DNA of 64,000 nt, taken from contig JAUHYW010000016.1 of NCBI GenBank assembly GCA_030426085.1, positions 62,001 to 126,000 on the forward strand. The letters are read 5' to 3'. Source of the stretch: a bacterium (lineage in GTDB: Bacteria > Myxococcota_A > Bradymonadia > UBA7976 > UBA1532). A model generated the notes under the pieces. That model was not told the origin of the DNA and did no database searches. It worked only from the letters and a program-made list of their open reading frames with translations. Below, one piece after another: positions 42,834-52,066 of the stretch. Made by a program: the position numbers and the translations under genes. Position 1 is the first letter of the stretch, and each line of letters opens with the position of its first letter.

Positions 42834-44996
42834 TCAGCTCGACTCGGCGGCGTCGTCCGGCGCCTCGCCCAGCATCTCGGCCCGGACCGCGCCCAGCGCC
42901 TCGGGCTCGCCGATCAAGGTGATGCGATCACCGGCCAGCAGCGGATGCGCCGGGCGGGGCACGAAGCTGCGATTGTCCCGCCGCACGAGGGAGACGAACA
43001 CCCCGGCCGGCAGCGGGGCGTCGATGACCCGGCGCCCGACCAGCGCGGCCGTCGGCCCCTCCTCGTCGAGGTCGAGCACCAGGAAGCGGTCGTCCCGCAG
43101 CAAGAGCTCCTTGAGGGCCGCCGCGTCGGGGGCCTCGCGCCACGCGGGCAGGAAGTCGTCCCGGTCGATGCGCTCGGCGAGCCGGGCCAGGATGCGCAGG
43201 TGGCGCCCGGGGTGGGCGTCGGGGCTGATCAGCATCACCAGGGCGAAGACCTTCGTCGGCTCGGGGACCGGCGACCCCTCGAAGTCGAGGCCCTGCTTCA
43301 GCCGCACCAGCGCCATGCGCGGGCTGTCGACCCGGTCGGTCCGCAGGTGGGGCAGGGCGACCCCGCCGGCCACCGGCATCAGGCCCAGGCGGCTCTCGGC
43401 GGCGAAGGTGCGGGCCAGCACCACCCGATCGAGCCCCAGCGAGTCGGCCAGGGCCCCGGCGCCGGCGGCGAGCGCGGCGTCGATGTCGACCACGCTGTCC
43501 AGCTCGACGACCCGGGCCCGGCTGACGACCGCCTCGAAGCGGTCGCTGGTGTGCAGGCCCCGCTCGGCGAGGATCAGCCGCAGCTCGGCGTCGAGCCCGA
43601 GGTGGCTGCGCTCGCCGAGGCGGGCGAAGACGTGGAAGATCGCGCCCTCCCGGGCGACCCGCCGCCGGGCGTAGAGCAGGTACCACGCGATGCAGGCGAC
43701 CACGACGCCGCCGGTGAAGAGCACCGCCAGCCAGCCCATCTCGACGATGAGCCAGATCGGGATGAGGATGCCGGCGATCTGGACCCAGGGGTACAGCGGG
43801 GAGCGGAAGCCGGGGCGGTAGTAGTCGATGCGGCTCTCGCGCATCACGATGACCGCGGCGCACAGGGCGCCGAACAGGGCGAGCTGGAACGCGCTGGCCA
43901 GCTTGGCGACGGCGGCGATGTCGAGGGTGACGATGCACACGATCATCGCGACGGCGGTGACCACGATGCCCGCGGTGGGTGTGCCGAAGCGGCTCAGCCG
44001 GGCGAAGCGGGCCGGCACGAGCTGATCCCGGGCCATGGCCAGCGGATAGCGGGCGGCGCTCATCACCCCGGCGTTGCCGGTGCTGGCGAAGGCGGCGATG
44101 GCCGCGGCCACGATGAACCAGGCCCCCATCTCGACGCCGATCCCGTCGAAGAAGACCGCGCCGGCGGTCGAGACCGGGGTCAGATCGCGCATGAGGTCGG
44201 CCCGGGGCAGGGCCAGCTCCATGAGCATGACCCCCAAGGCGTAGATCGAGGTGGCGGTGACCAGGGCCAGGATCATGCCCCGGGGGATGTTGCGGTCCGG
44301 CTCGCGGATCTCTTCGGCGACGCTGGCGACCTTGGTCAGCCCGGCGTACGAGACGAAGACCAGCCCGATGGTGGCGAAGAAGCCGTCGATGCCCTTGGTG
44401 ACGAAGGGCTGCATCCGGGAATAGGTGAGCCGGGCGTGGGGATCCTCGAGCATCCACAGCAGGCCCTCGGCCATGTACCAGCCGAGGATGCCGACCAGCG
44501 CCCCGACCAGGATCCGCTGCAAGCCGGCGGTCTCCTTGGCCCCGAGCACGTTGACGACGGCGAAGACCAGCGTCAGCGAGACGGCCAGCGGCTTGATCGG
44601 CACGTCGACGTAGACCGCGAGGTAGGCCCCGAGGCCGATGAGGGCGAAGGCGCTCTTGAGCACCAGCGCGACCCACGAGCCGAGGCCGCCGATGGTGCCC
44701 ATGAGCGGGCCCATGGCGCGGTCGAGGAAGTAGTAGGCCCCGCCGGCCCGGGGCATCGCGGTCGACAGCTCGGCCACCGAGAGCATCGCCGGCAATATGA
44801 GGACCCCGGCGGCGAGGTAGGCCAGGAACGCCGAGCCGCCGGTCTGGGCCACCGCGAGCCCCGGCAGCAGGAAGAAGCCCGACGAGAACATGGCCCCGGT
44901 GGCGATGGCGTAGACGTCGAAGAGGCCCAGCTTCTTGGAGAGGCGCTGCGGTGACTGAGTGGTCGACAAGACGGATCCCCGGAGTGGTGCCCCCAT
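42834..44996 (-). CDS. APC-family amino acid transporter fused to EIIA and RCK_C-like domains
   Basis: A 720-residue protein. Residues 20-450 hold about 12 transmembrane segments of the APC superfamily (LGLFDVYAIATGAMFSSGFF, AELSTAMPRAGGAYYFLDRA, KVASVAEEIREPDRNIPRGM). Residues 490-640 form a PTS EIIA type-2-like domain with the phosphorylatable-type His550 in GGVALPHLRTDRV. Residues 645-715 (VFVSLVRRDNRSFVPRPAHP, LLAGDRITLIGEPEALGAVR) resemble a TrkA-C/RCK_C regulatory domain. The tail probably senses the phosphotransferase state or a nucleotide and gates transport (inference). The exact substrate is unknown. Confidence 0.92.
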   Translation of the reverse strand: MGAPLRGSVLSTTQSPQRLSKKLGLFDVYAIATGAMFSSGFFLLPGLAVAQTGGSAFLAYLAAGVLILPAMLSVAELSTAMPRAGGAYYFLDRAMGPLMGTIGGLGSWVALVLKSAFALIGLGAYLAVYVDVPIKPLAVSLTLVFAVVNVLGAKETAGLQRILVGALVGILGWYMAEGLLWMLEDPHARLTYSRMQPFVTKGIDGFFATIGLVFVSYAGLTKVASVAEEIREPDRNIPRGMILALVTATSIYALGVMLMELALPRADLMRDLTPVSTAGAVFFDGIGVEMGAWFIVAAAIAAFASTGNAGVMSAARYPLAMARDQLVPARFARLSRFGTPTAGIVVTAVAMIVCIVTLDIAAVAKLASAFQLALFGALCAAVIVMRESRIDYYRPGFRSPLYPWVQIAGILIPIWLIVEMGWLAVLFTGGVVVACIAWYLLYARRRVAREGAIFHVFARLGERSHLGLDAELRLILAERGLHTSDRFEAVVSRARVVELDSVVDIDAALAAGAGALADSLGLDRVVLARTFAAESRLGLMPVAGGVALPHLRTDRVDSPRMALVRLKQGLDFEGSPVPEPTKVFALVMLISPDAHPGRHLRILARLAERIDRDDFLPAWREAPDAAALKELLLRDDRFLVLDLDEEGPTAALVGRRVIDAPLPAGVFVSLVRRDNRSFVPRPAHPLLAGDRITLIGEPEALGAVRAEMLGEAPDDAAESS

Positions 44997-45109
44997 CTGA
45001 TGCGCGACGCCCGCTCGATCGTGTCACCCGGGCTCGCTGGCGGGCGCTCATTCGGTCTCGGCGAATCAGATGTGCGCGACCATCGAAATCATCGAAAGGT
45101 CGACCGGGC

Positions 45110-46792
45110 TCACTCGGTGAAGCGCACCCCGCAGGCGCCGTAGGGGCCGGCGCAGTCCCCGGCCCCGAGCGCGCTGTGCACGCATCGGGAGAGCCCGCCG
45201 AACGGGTCCAGGCAGCGGTCGATGATGCAGGCCAGATCGGCCCCATCGCAGGCCTCGGTGCAGCCGGCCAGCGCCCGCAGGTCGTCCTCGCAGCTCTCCC
45301 GGGCGCAGACCCCCGTCGCTTGCAGCAGGCACGTCGGGCAGACCTGCTCGCCGGCGGCGTGGCACCGGGCGAAGCAGGCCGGATCGGGCCCTCCGGCGGG
45401 GTCGGTCGGGCAGCCCGCGGCGCACGGGGCGAACGGGGCGCACTGCGGGCGGCCGCCGAGCGCGTCGGCCGGCCGGGCGATCAGCAGGATCGCGTCGCAC
45501 CGCTCGTCGTCGAGCCCGTCGCCCCAGGACAGCGGCTCGGTGGGCACCCCGCCGACGGCGATGTTGTCGTGGGTGCAGCGCAGCGCGAGCACGTCGCCCG
45601 AGGTCACCGGCACCCACGCCTGAGGGGCGAAGAGCCAGGTGCCGAGCCAGCCGGGGTCGAACCGGGGCAGGTCGAGGACGCAGCGATCCGCGTCCGCCCG
45701 CTCCAGCGTCGCCTCGAGCTGCACGCCCCGCGCGCCCATCCGGGCCGCGGCGCCGATGATCGTGCCGTCGACGCCGAGCGTGAAGTCCCGCCCCTGCCGG
45801 ACCCGGCGGTCGGCGGGGATGCTCAGCCCGGTGTGCGCGAACTGCACCGCCTCGACCCGGTTGCCGGGGGCCGCGTCGGGCATCCACAGGTCGACCGCCG
45901 TGCGCTCCACCGGCACCGCCTCGTCCAGCGCGCGGGCGCTGTAGTGCACCATGAGCACCAGCCGGCTGCCCGCGGGCACCACGAAGCCGTGATCGGCCGG
46001 CAGGATCAGGGGCGGATCTTCGGGCAGGCGGGCGCCGAGCGAGCGCCAGGCGGGCACCCCGGGGCCGGCGTCGCAGGGGTAGCCCACCGCGTCGGCGGCG
46101 GCGTCGAGCGCGTCGAGCTGCGCGCTGTAGATCGGGTCGACCGCGAACAGCTCGGCCCGGCGCAGCATGCGCCGGTCGCCGGCCGGCGCCCAGCCGTCGA
46201 GCCAGGTGTCGGCCTCGACGGCGTGATCCAGCGGCAGGCAGCGGCGGTCGTCGCCGCCCTCGAAGGCCGGGATGTAGCCCGCCCCGGCGTCGATGCGCAG
46301 CGTGGCCGGGCCCGGATCGGGCGTCGAGCGCGGCGCCGGCGGGATGTAGTCCAGCGGGGTGCCCTCGCGGTAGCCGCCCGCCTGCCACGCGGCGAACCGC
46401 AGCACCTGCTCGTCGGTCAGCGGCTCGACGCCCTCCACCGGCCGGCACTCGGGGTCGGGCAGCGCCGGCGGCATGCTGCGGGCGAAGACCGTCGAGACCA
46501 CCGCCCCGGCCCACCAGGGCGGCGTATCGTCGTCCCACTCGGCCGTGGTCAGATCGAGGTCGCTGACGGCCCCCGGCCCGTGGCAGCGCAGGCAGTGGCC
46601 CTCGACGAGCGCCCGGATGTCGGCGTGCCAGGTCGGGGGTTCGTCGACGAGTGTGCCGTCCACCCGGGCGTCGGTGGGGGCCGCGTCGGGCAAGGGCGGA
46701 TCGCCGGTGGAGGACTCGTCCGGCGCGGCGTCGCAGCCGGCGGTGAGGGCGAGGGCGAGGGCGGCGAGGGGCAGGCGGGCGAGGTGCTGCAT
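45110..46792 (-). CDS. Monooxygenase-like lipoprotein with lost copper ligands (paralogue of 31140-32867)
   Basis: A 560-residue protein. The start at 46792 gives MQHLARLPLAALALALTAGC, a lipoprotein signal. The heme motif Cys67-x-x-Cys70-His71 (CLRCHGPG) is kept. Alignment by eye to the intact paralogue shows the CuA pair His-His replaced by Arg207-Arg208 (GDRRMLRRAELF) and the CuB HxH replaced by Ala350-Arg351-Met352 (GAAARMGARG); only one His, His283 in LMVHYS, remains. The C-terminal Cys-rich region is similar (CAAGCPTDPAGG, CFARCHAAGEQVC). It should not catalyse copper hydroxylation. It may be a structural or binding partner of the active paralogue or have a different role. Confidence 0.85.
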   Translation of the reverse strand: MQHLARLPLAALALALTAGCDAAPDESSTGDPPLPDAAPTDARVDGTLVDEPPTWHADIRALVEGHCLRCHGPGAVSDLDLTTAEWDDDTPPWWAGAVVSTVFARSMPPALPDPECRPVEGVEPLTDEQVLRFAAWQAGGYREGTPLDYIPPAPRSTPDPGPATLRIDAGAGYIPAFEGGDDRRCLPLDHAVEADTWLDGWAPAGDRRMLRRAELFAVDPIYSAQLDALDAAADAVGYPCDAGPGVPAWRSLGARLPEDPPLILPADHGFVVPAGSRLVLMVHYSARALDEAVPVERTAVDLWMPDAAPGNRVEAVQFAHTGLSIPADRRVRQGRDFTLGVDGTIIGAAARMGARGVQLEATLERADADRCVLDLPRFDPGWLGTWLFAPQAWVPVTSGDVLALRCTHDNIAVGGVPTEPLSWGDGLDDERCDAILLIARPADALGGRPQCAPFAPCAAGCPTDPAGGPDPACFARCHAAGEQVCPTCLLQATGVCARESCEDDLRALAGCTEACDGADLACIIDRCLDPFGGLSRCVHSALGAGDCAGPYGACGVRFTE

Positions 46793-46825
46793 CGGTTCGC
46801 TCCGGGCACGAGGCGGTCGGGTTCG

Positions 46826-46831
46826 ATCATA
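46826..46831 (-). promoter_or_regulatory. Possible -10 box for the monooxygenase-like lipoprotein
   Basis: On the minus strand TATGAT lies 34 nt upstream of the ATG at 46792, in a locally AT-rich spot; the -35 region (AGGAAC) is poor. A GGAG motif precedes the start codon. Confidence 0.3.
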
Positions 46832-46997
46832 ACGAGCGCGCGGGGTCGGTTCCTGCCCGCGCACCCGTGATGATCACACACCGGGCCGACAGCGTGGTGT
46901 CAGCACAGTTGCATCCCCCGCGCTGCACCACCCGTGCCCGAGGTGATCGGGCGCCCTGATCGGGGCGCCACCGATGCCATCGAAGCCAGGCCGGGCG

Positions 46998-48383
46998 TCA
47001 CCCGAGCCAGTCGCCGTCCGGCGGCAGCCGGCGGACCTCGGGGCAGGTGCCATCCAGCTCCATCTCGACGAACCAGCCCCCGTTGCGATAGGTGTCGTAT
47101 TCACAGCAATATGGGCTGCTGACACCCAGCGCGAAGATGCGCCCGTCGACGATCTGCAGGTCGACCACCGTGCTCGCCCGCTCGCGCACGACGAAGCCGG
47201 TCCAGGTGACCGCGCCGGCGGCGTCGACCCGGGAGACGAAGCCCTTGCACGCCGAGCGCGCCGGCAGGCAGGCGCTGCCGCCGAGCAGCCAGCCGCCGTC
47301 GTCGAGCGGCAGCGCCGCCTGGATGCCCCCGTGGGTCGCGAACCCGGGCAGCGGCAGCGGGGTGGCATCGACGAGCTCGCCGGCGGGTGACAGCCGGGCC
47401 ATGTGGGGCCAGCCCTGCTCGATGCGCTTGCCGTCGTGGCCGGTGATGTAGAGCACCGTCGGCCGCCCGGTGTGATCGCGCACCACCCGCATCGGCCAGA
47501 AGTCCGGCTGATGCCACGCCCGCACGATGTGATCCTCGGCCCGAAGAGACATCCTGCCATCGACCCCAGCGCTCACCGGCGGCAGCGTCTCCCGGGCGAT
47601 CGAGACGAAGCCCACGTACGCCCGGGGCCGCTCGCTCGGCGGCAGATCGGCGTAGACCGCCGAGGCGGCCCGGGCCCGGCCGACGGCATACACCCGGTCG
47701 TCGGGTCCGGGCACGAACGAGCGCACGGTCGGGGTCGCGTCGAGCCAGTCGCCGCCGAGCCGGGCGCCGAGCTGCCCGAAGTGGCCTTCGAGCATCACCC
47801 CCGGGGGCTCGGCGGGGGTTCGCGCCAGCCGCAGGACGGCCTTGGGGCGCAGCGCGTCGTGAGCGTTGGCCGCGACCAGGGCCGACTCGCCCTGCACGTA
47901 CACGTCGTGGGCCTCACCCAGCCGGTCGGTGGGCAGCCCGCTCGGCAGGGCGAAGCGCGTCGACGGCCAGGGGACGTCGGGATCGGCCGGCACCAGCGCC
48001 GTCGGGCCGTTGGTGTGCAGCACGCCGTCGATCCAGACGGCGAGCTGCAGCGGCTGGTCGTCGTCGAAGACCCGCACCGCGCCCGAGCGGGTGTCGAGTT
48101 CGAACACCCGGCCGGCCTCGTAGCCTTCGTCGTCGACCCGGGTGCCGGCGAGGCCGATGCGGCCTTCGGGGCCGATGGCGAGCCGATCGGCCCGCCGCAG
48201 ACCGACCAGATCCACGGTGCCGCAGCGGCTCTCGGCGACCGGGATCGACGGGCGGTGCGCCTCCATTTCGAGCGGCTCGCCGCAGCCGACGAGCGGGTTG
48301 ATGCAGCCCAGGGCGAGGGCCGCGCACAGGGGGCGGACGCGCGCGCGAGGCGCGCGGATGACATCGCGCAGGTGTGTGTTCAT
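46998..48383 (-). CDS. Lipoprotein of unknown function, paralogue A
   Basis: A 461-residue protein. The N-terminus (RPLCAALALGCINPLVGC) is a lipoprotein-type signal with two candidate lipobox cysteines. The opening of the mature part, HRPSIPVAESRCGTVDLVGL, is clearly related to the protein at 50027-51430 (RPSIEVAEQAVCSG). The rest alternates beta-rich segments (IGPEGRIGLAGTRVDDEGYE, RVDAAGAVTWTGFVVRERAS) suggesting a beta-propeller. No family is recognised. It is divergent from the OmpA gene. Confidence 0.7.
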   Translation of the reverse strand: MNTHLRDVIRAPRARVRPLCAALALGCINPLVGCGEPLEMEAHRPSIPVAESRCGTVDLVGLRRADRLAIGPEGRIGLAGTRVDDEGYEAGRVFELDTRSGAVRVFDDDQPLQLAVWIDGVLHTNGPTALVPADPDVPWPSTRFALPSGLPTDRLGEAHDVYVQGESALVAANAHDALRPKAVLRLARTPAEPPGVMLEGHFGQLGARLGGDWLDATPTVRSFVPGPDDRVYAVGRARAASAVYADLPPSERPRAYVGFVSIARETLPPVSAGVDGRMSLRAEDHIVRAWHQPDFWPMRVVRDHTGRPTVLYITGHDGKRIEQGWPHMARLSPAGELVDATPLPLPGFATHGGIQAALPLDDGGWLLGGSACLPARSACKGFVSRVDAAGAVTWTGFVVRERASTVVDLQIVDGRIFALGVSSPYCCEYDTYRNGGWFVEMELDGTCPEVRRLPPDGDWLG

Positions 48384-48769
48384 GGGGGGACACTACCAAC
48401 CCCCACGGCGGCCGTCTGCTGAAGACACCCTGTCAACTGACGGGGGTTGTCATGGGCCCGAAACCCAACCCTGGAGCGGGCTTCAGCCGGTCACCCCGCC
48501 CGCCGCCGGGCGATGCGGACACTCCCCGCAATCCTCCGGTCATGCCATCCGGGCGGGCCGGGGCGAGGGTGGGGCAGTGTGGGACGACGCCGCCCGGCGC
48601 CGGGGCAGATCCGGAACGGGGCACCCGAGCGAGCGCCCGCGGGCGCGCGACGGGCCTTCGAATCGCGCCGATCGGGGCCGTGGCACGAAACCTGTAAACC
48701 GCGAATGAGCGCCGGGCGGATGACCGCCGGCACGAACAACCACCCGAACTGTTTCTTCAGGAGGACTTC
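48384..48769. other. 386-bp divergent intergenic region upstream of the OmpA gene
   Basis: No gene is supported. TTGACA (minus strand, about 48435-48440) sits upstream of the lipoprotein gene without a clear -10. TGGCACGAAACCTGTA (48681-48696) is a weak sigma-54-like match 74 bp before the OmpA ATG, and overlaps what looks like one degenerate copy of the 42-bp repeat core (CGATCGGGGCCGTGGCACG, 48669-48687). A strong AGGAGG lies 6 nt before the OmpA start. Confidence 0.35.
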
Positions 48770-49942
48770 ATGAAGCGCCACACCACGGGCCTCGCCCCTC
48801 TCGCCGCCGGCCTCGCCCTGCTCGCCTCGGGCCCGGCCATCGCTCAGGGCGTCCCGATACCCGAGCGGGACGAAGCGTGGCTGATCAGCGCCCAGGGGAC
48901 GGCGACCCGCTCGGCGCACGAGCCCTCGACCGAGTACTTCATGCCCGGCGGCAGCGCCGGCCTGGGCGTGTATCACTCGCTGAGCCCCTACATTCAGCTC
49001 GGCGGGCGGCTGAGCGGTATCGTGGTGCCCGCCGACGAGGCCCCGCCCCAGGGCATCGAGAGCAGCGGTGACCTCGCGCTGGGCGCGTTCAGCGGCATGA
49101 TGCGGGTCCGCCCGCTGGCCGATCCGTGGGAGCAGAGCCGCGCCGGCGGGCTGTACATCGAGGCCGGCGGCGGCCCGGCGCTGGTCGGTGACGAGCTGTC
49201 GGGCGCGGTGGATGTGGGCCTCGGCTGGAACTTCTCGGTGAGCGACGTCGTCGCCCTCGGCCCCAACCTGCGCTACATGCAGGCGTTCGAGTCCGACGAC
49301 CGCTTCGTCGGCGACGACCCCCGCATCTGGATGGCCGGCCTCGAGATCGCGCTGCTCGGTGAGGTCGACCCGCCGGTGCAGCCGCCCGCCGACGACGAAC
49401 GGATCGACGTCCATGTGACCGTCAACATGCCCGAGACCGAGCGCTCGACGGCGATGGCCTACGTGGACCGGGACGCTGATCGGGTCGACGACCGCTTCGA
49501 CCACTGCCCCGAAGACAAGGAGACCTTCAACCGGGTCGATGACCACGACGGCTGCCCCGACACGGGCGCCATCACGCTCGGTGACACCGACTCGGACACC
49601 GTCGTGATCGACGAGGCCGTCTTCTTCCCGTTCGACGAGGCCACACTGACCGAGGAGGGCCGCGCGGCGCTGCTCGACGTGGCGGCGGCCTACCATCAGG
49701 CCGAGGAGCCGTGGGATGCGCTGATCCTGCGGGGGCACACCGACACCCGGGGGGACGCGGCCTACAACGCCGAGCTGAGCCAGGCGCGGGTCGACGCCGT
49801 GCGGACCGCCCTCGTGAAGATGGGCCTGCCCGAGCGGTCGATCTTCACCGAGGCCTACGGCGAGAACGCGCCGCTGTCCGATGGCGAGACCGCCATGGCG
49901 CACCACCTCAACCGCCGGGTCGAGTTCGTCATCGACCGGTGA
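48770..49942 (+). CDS. OmpA-family outer-membrane protein
   Basis: A 390-residue protein. LAPLAAGLALLASGPAIAQG is a signal peptide. Residues 30-205 form a beta-barrel-type region (EAWLISAQGTATRS, YIQLGGRLSGIVV, GGLYIEAGGGPALV). Residues 225-275 contain a thrombospondin type-3-like calcium motif (DRDADRVDDRFDHCPEDKET). Residues 290-390 are an OmpA C-terminal peptidoglycan-binding domain (FFPFDEATLTEEGRAALLDV, LRGHTDTRGDAAYNAELSQA, NRRVEFVI), with the conserved NAELSQARVDAVRTAL and the terminal Asn-Arg-Arg. It tethers the outer membrane to the cell wall. A strong ribosome binding site and a downstream palindromic terminator bracket it. Confidence 0.95.
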   Translation: MKRHTTGLAPLAAGLALLASGPAIAQGVPIPERDEAWLISAQGTATRSAHEPSTEYFMPGGSAGLGVYHSLSPYIQLGGRLSGIVVPADEAPPQGIESSGDLALGAFSGMMRVRPLADPWEQSRAGGLYIEAGGGPALVGDELSGAVDVGLGWNFSVSDVVALGPNLRYMQAFESDDRFVGDDPRIWMAGLEIALLGEVDPPVQPPADDERIDVHVTVNMPETERSTAMAYVDRDADRVDDRFDHCPEDKETFNRVDDHDGCPDTGAITLGDTDSDTVVIDEAVFFPFDEATLTEEGRAALLDVAAAYHQAEEPWDALILRGHTDTRGDAAYNAELSQARVDAVRTALVKMGLPERSIFTEAYGENAPLSDGETAMAHHLNRRVEFVIDR

Positions 49943-49972
49943 GCCGACCGACATGCCTTCGACGCCCGCGCC

Positions 49973-49990
49973 GACGCCCGCGCGGGCGTC
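49973..49990. terminator. Bidirectional terminator between convergent genes
   Basis: GACGCCCGCGCGGGCGTC is a perfect 18-bp palindrome (7-bp stem, GCGC loop), followed on plus by TCGCTCTT. It lies between the stops of the OmpA gene (49942) and the convergent lipoprotein gene (50027). Confidence 0.6.
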
Positions 49991-50026
49991 TCGCTCTTCG
50001 AAGCCAGAGGGCGGACGACGCCCGGC

Positions 50027-51430
50027 TCACGGCCCCAGGCAGCGCCCGTCGAGCCCGAGCCGGACCACCTCGGCCGGGGGGCTGAGATACGCAGCCGGCC
50101 CCACGAAGCTGTCTCGGTGCCGGTCGATGAAGACGACGAACGCATCCCCCACACGCCGGATGGCCTGGGCATGCTCGAACGCTTCGTCGCCGTCGGTCTT
50201 GGTCATCCACTGGATGCGGGGGGGGCCCGAGGTGGTGTAGCGGGCCACGACCGGCCGGCACTTGCGCGCGAAGGGGTCGTATTCGACCTCGACGTCGAAC
50301 GGCCGCACCAGACAGACCGAGCCGGCCGCGACCAGATCACCATCCACCTGCACGAAGTCCCATATCCGCACGTGGTCGGCCGTGACGGGCCGGGGCTCGA
50401 GCGTGTGCTCGATCACCGGCTCGGCCTGATCGGTGAAGGCGAAGACGTGCGACGAGTTCGTCCTCTGGTCGAACAGAGTGGTCCGGGCCCGGCCGTCCTC
50501 CCCCTGCCTCAGTCCGTAGAACCCCCTAGGGTACCATGGATCGTCGGGGTCGTAGTCGAGCCACGTCCGGGTGGCGTCGGAGTCGAGGGATCCGGGCGGG
50601 AACCACCCGGCTTCGGGATCGGAGTCCACCGGGGTCGGGTACCCGATGTGGAAGACGTTCCGCAGAAGATCGCGGGTCTGCACCAGGGCCTTCACGATCA
50701 ACCGGCCGTCGGGCTCGATGTGCCAGCCGTACACGCTCGCGTCCTCGACCCCGCCTTCGAAGATCCCGATCGCCTCGGCGCGCAGGCTGCCATAGCTCGT
50801 GACGACCCGGCTCGGGGCCTCGCCCTCGCCGCCCCGTTCGGCCACGACGAACTGCCGCAGCACCGAGCCGGTGGGGATCCGCTCGCCGAGCACCATGAAC
50901 GCCCGGTCGCCGTCGATGTGTGCGCTCGGCGCATAGGGGTCGAGCCGGCCGAGGGTGCCGTAGGGCACGTCGAACCCCGGGCCGTCGGGGTCGTCCGGCG
51001 GGGCGAGCCGCCGCCCGTCGTGGTTGATGAGCAGGCGATCGCCGTCCCAGGCGATGGGGGTGGGGGGGTAGGCGTCGCCCGGGAACTCGATGAGCCGGGT
51101 CACTTCGAGGCCGGCCTTCGGGTCGAGCACGGCGATGATGAACGCGCTCGGGATGAAGGACAAGTCGCCCGGCTGCAACGGATCGAAGCGCGCCCCGACC
51201 ACCGCCAGCCGCCCATCGGGCGCGGCGACGACCGCGTCGATGCGTTGCAGCGGAAGCGGCTGGCCGGAGCAGACCGCCTGCTCGGCCACCTCGATAGAGG
51301 GCCGCGGCGGGGCCGGTGAGATCGTGGTCTCCAGATCGCAGGCGAGCCCGCCGAGCAGGGTTGCGGCGACGGTGAAGAGATGGAGGGCGCCGCGCGCCCT
51401 GGAGCATCGGCGGGGATCGGGAGACACCAT
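50027..51430 (-). CDS. Lipoprotein of unknown function, paralogue B
   Basis: A 467-residue protein. The start at 51430 gives HLFTVAATLLGGLAC as a lipoprotein signal. The mature start SPAPPRPSIEVAEQAVCSGQ and the following QRIDAVVAAPDGRLAVVGAR align with paralogue A. Later segments (YGWHIEPDGRLIVKAL, IRIWDFVQVDGDLVAAG-like, VVRLGLDGRCLGP) also suggest a beta-propeller. A TATAGT box lies only 6 nt upstream of the ATG, with no ribosome binding site, so the mRNA may be leaderless. No family is recognised. Confidence 0.7.
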   Translation of the reverse strand: MVSPDPRRCSRARGALHLFTVAATLLGGLACDLETTISPAPPRPSIEVAEQAVCSGQPLPLQRIDAVVAAPDGRLAVVGARFDPLQPGDLSFIPSAFIIAVLDPKAGLEVTRLIEFPGDAYPPTPIAWDGDRLLINHDGRRLAPPDDPDGPGFDVPYGTLGRLDPYAPSAHIDGDRAFMVLGERIPTGSVLRQFVVAERGGEGEAPSRVVTSYGSLRAEAIGIFEGGVEDASVYGWHIEPDGRLIVKALVQTRDLLRNVFHIGYPTPVDSDPEAGWFPPGSLDSDATRTWLDYDPDDPWYPRGFYGLRQGEDGRARTTLFDQRTNSSHVFAFTDQAEPVIEHTLEPRPVTADHVRIWDFVQVDGDLVAAGSVCLVRPFDVEVEYDPFARKCRPVVARYTTSGPPRIQWMTKTDGDEAFEHAQAIRRVGDAFVVFIDRHRDSFVGPAAYLSPPAEVVRLGLDGRCLGP

Positions 51431-51497
51431 GGCCGCACTATACTGCCCCGGGCCGGCGCGATCACGCGTCGCCGCAACCCGGCGCGCCCCGGGCGGG

Positions 51498-51525
51498 TTG
51501 TCATCGCCTGTTGGTGCGGTATCCT
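51498..51525 (+). promoter_or_regulatory. Sigma-70-type promoter for the 51551-52959 operon
   Basis: TTGTCA (51498-51503) and TATCCT (51520-51525) are separated by 16 bp. The ribosome binding site GGAGG follows just before the ATG at 51551. Confidence 0.5.
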
Positions 51526-51550
51526 CCCGGGGCACACACCCGGAGGCAGT

Positions 51551-52066
51551 ATGGCCGACCGACCGAGCTGGCGAGACCTGGACCGCAACCGCGACAAGAG
51601 CGCCCACCGCCGTGAGGAGCGCCCCGCCCGGGGGCGCAAGCCGCGGGTCGACAGCGCCACCGCCGCCTACAAGCGCAAGCTCGACGCGTTCTTCGATCAG
51701 GGGGTCGTGCCCGAGCACCTCAAGGACAAGCTGCCCGCCGGCGCGTCGGACGGCCCCGGACCGCGGCAGAAGCTCCTGCGCGATGTGCGCGACGCCAAGA
51801 ACAACCGGGCGCTCGAGAAGGCCGTCGACACGCTGCGGGCCGACTTCGGCCTGCCCGACGACATGGAGATCCTGCTGCGGGTGCTCGAGCACAGCAAGGA
51901 TCCGGTGCTGCTCGAGGCGCTCGGGCTCATCGAGCAGTACGTCGAGTCGGGCCAGCAGGTGCCCCGCAAGCAGCGCTTCGTGCAGCGGCTCAAGGGCCTG
52001 GAGTTCAGCTCGTTCGACCCCCGGGTCCAGCGCAAGGCCGTCGCGCTCGCCAACCGCCTGCGGTGA
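51551..52066 (+). CDS. Small charged helical protein of unknown function
   Basis: A 171-residue protein with GGAGGCAGT before the ATG. The first 40 residues are very basic (DRNRDKSAHRREERPARGRK). Residues 45-170 are helical (AAYKRKLDAFFDQGVVPEHL, LEKAVDTLRADFGLPDDMEI, VLEHSKDPVLLEALGLIEQY). No signal peptide. The LysR gene overlaps its end by 4 nt (GTGA), so they form a coupled operon. The basic start may bind nucleic acid (inference). Confidence 0.75.
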   Translation: MADRPSWRDLDRNRDKSAHRREERPARGRKPRVDSATAAYKRKLDAFFDQGVVPEHLKDKLPAGASDGPGPRQKLLRDVRDAKNNRALEKAVDTLRADFGLPDDMEILLRVLEHSKDPVLLEALGLIEQYVESGQQVPRKQRFVQRLKGLEFSSFDPRVQRKAVALANRLR

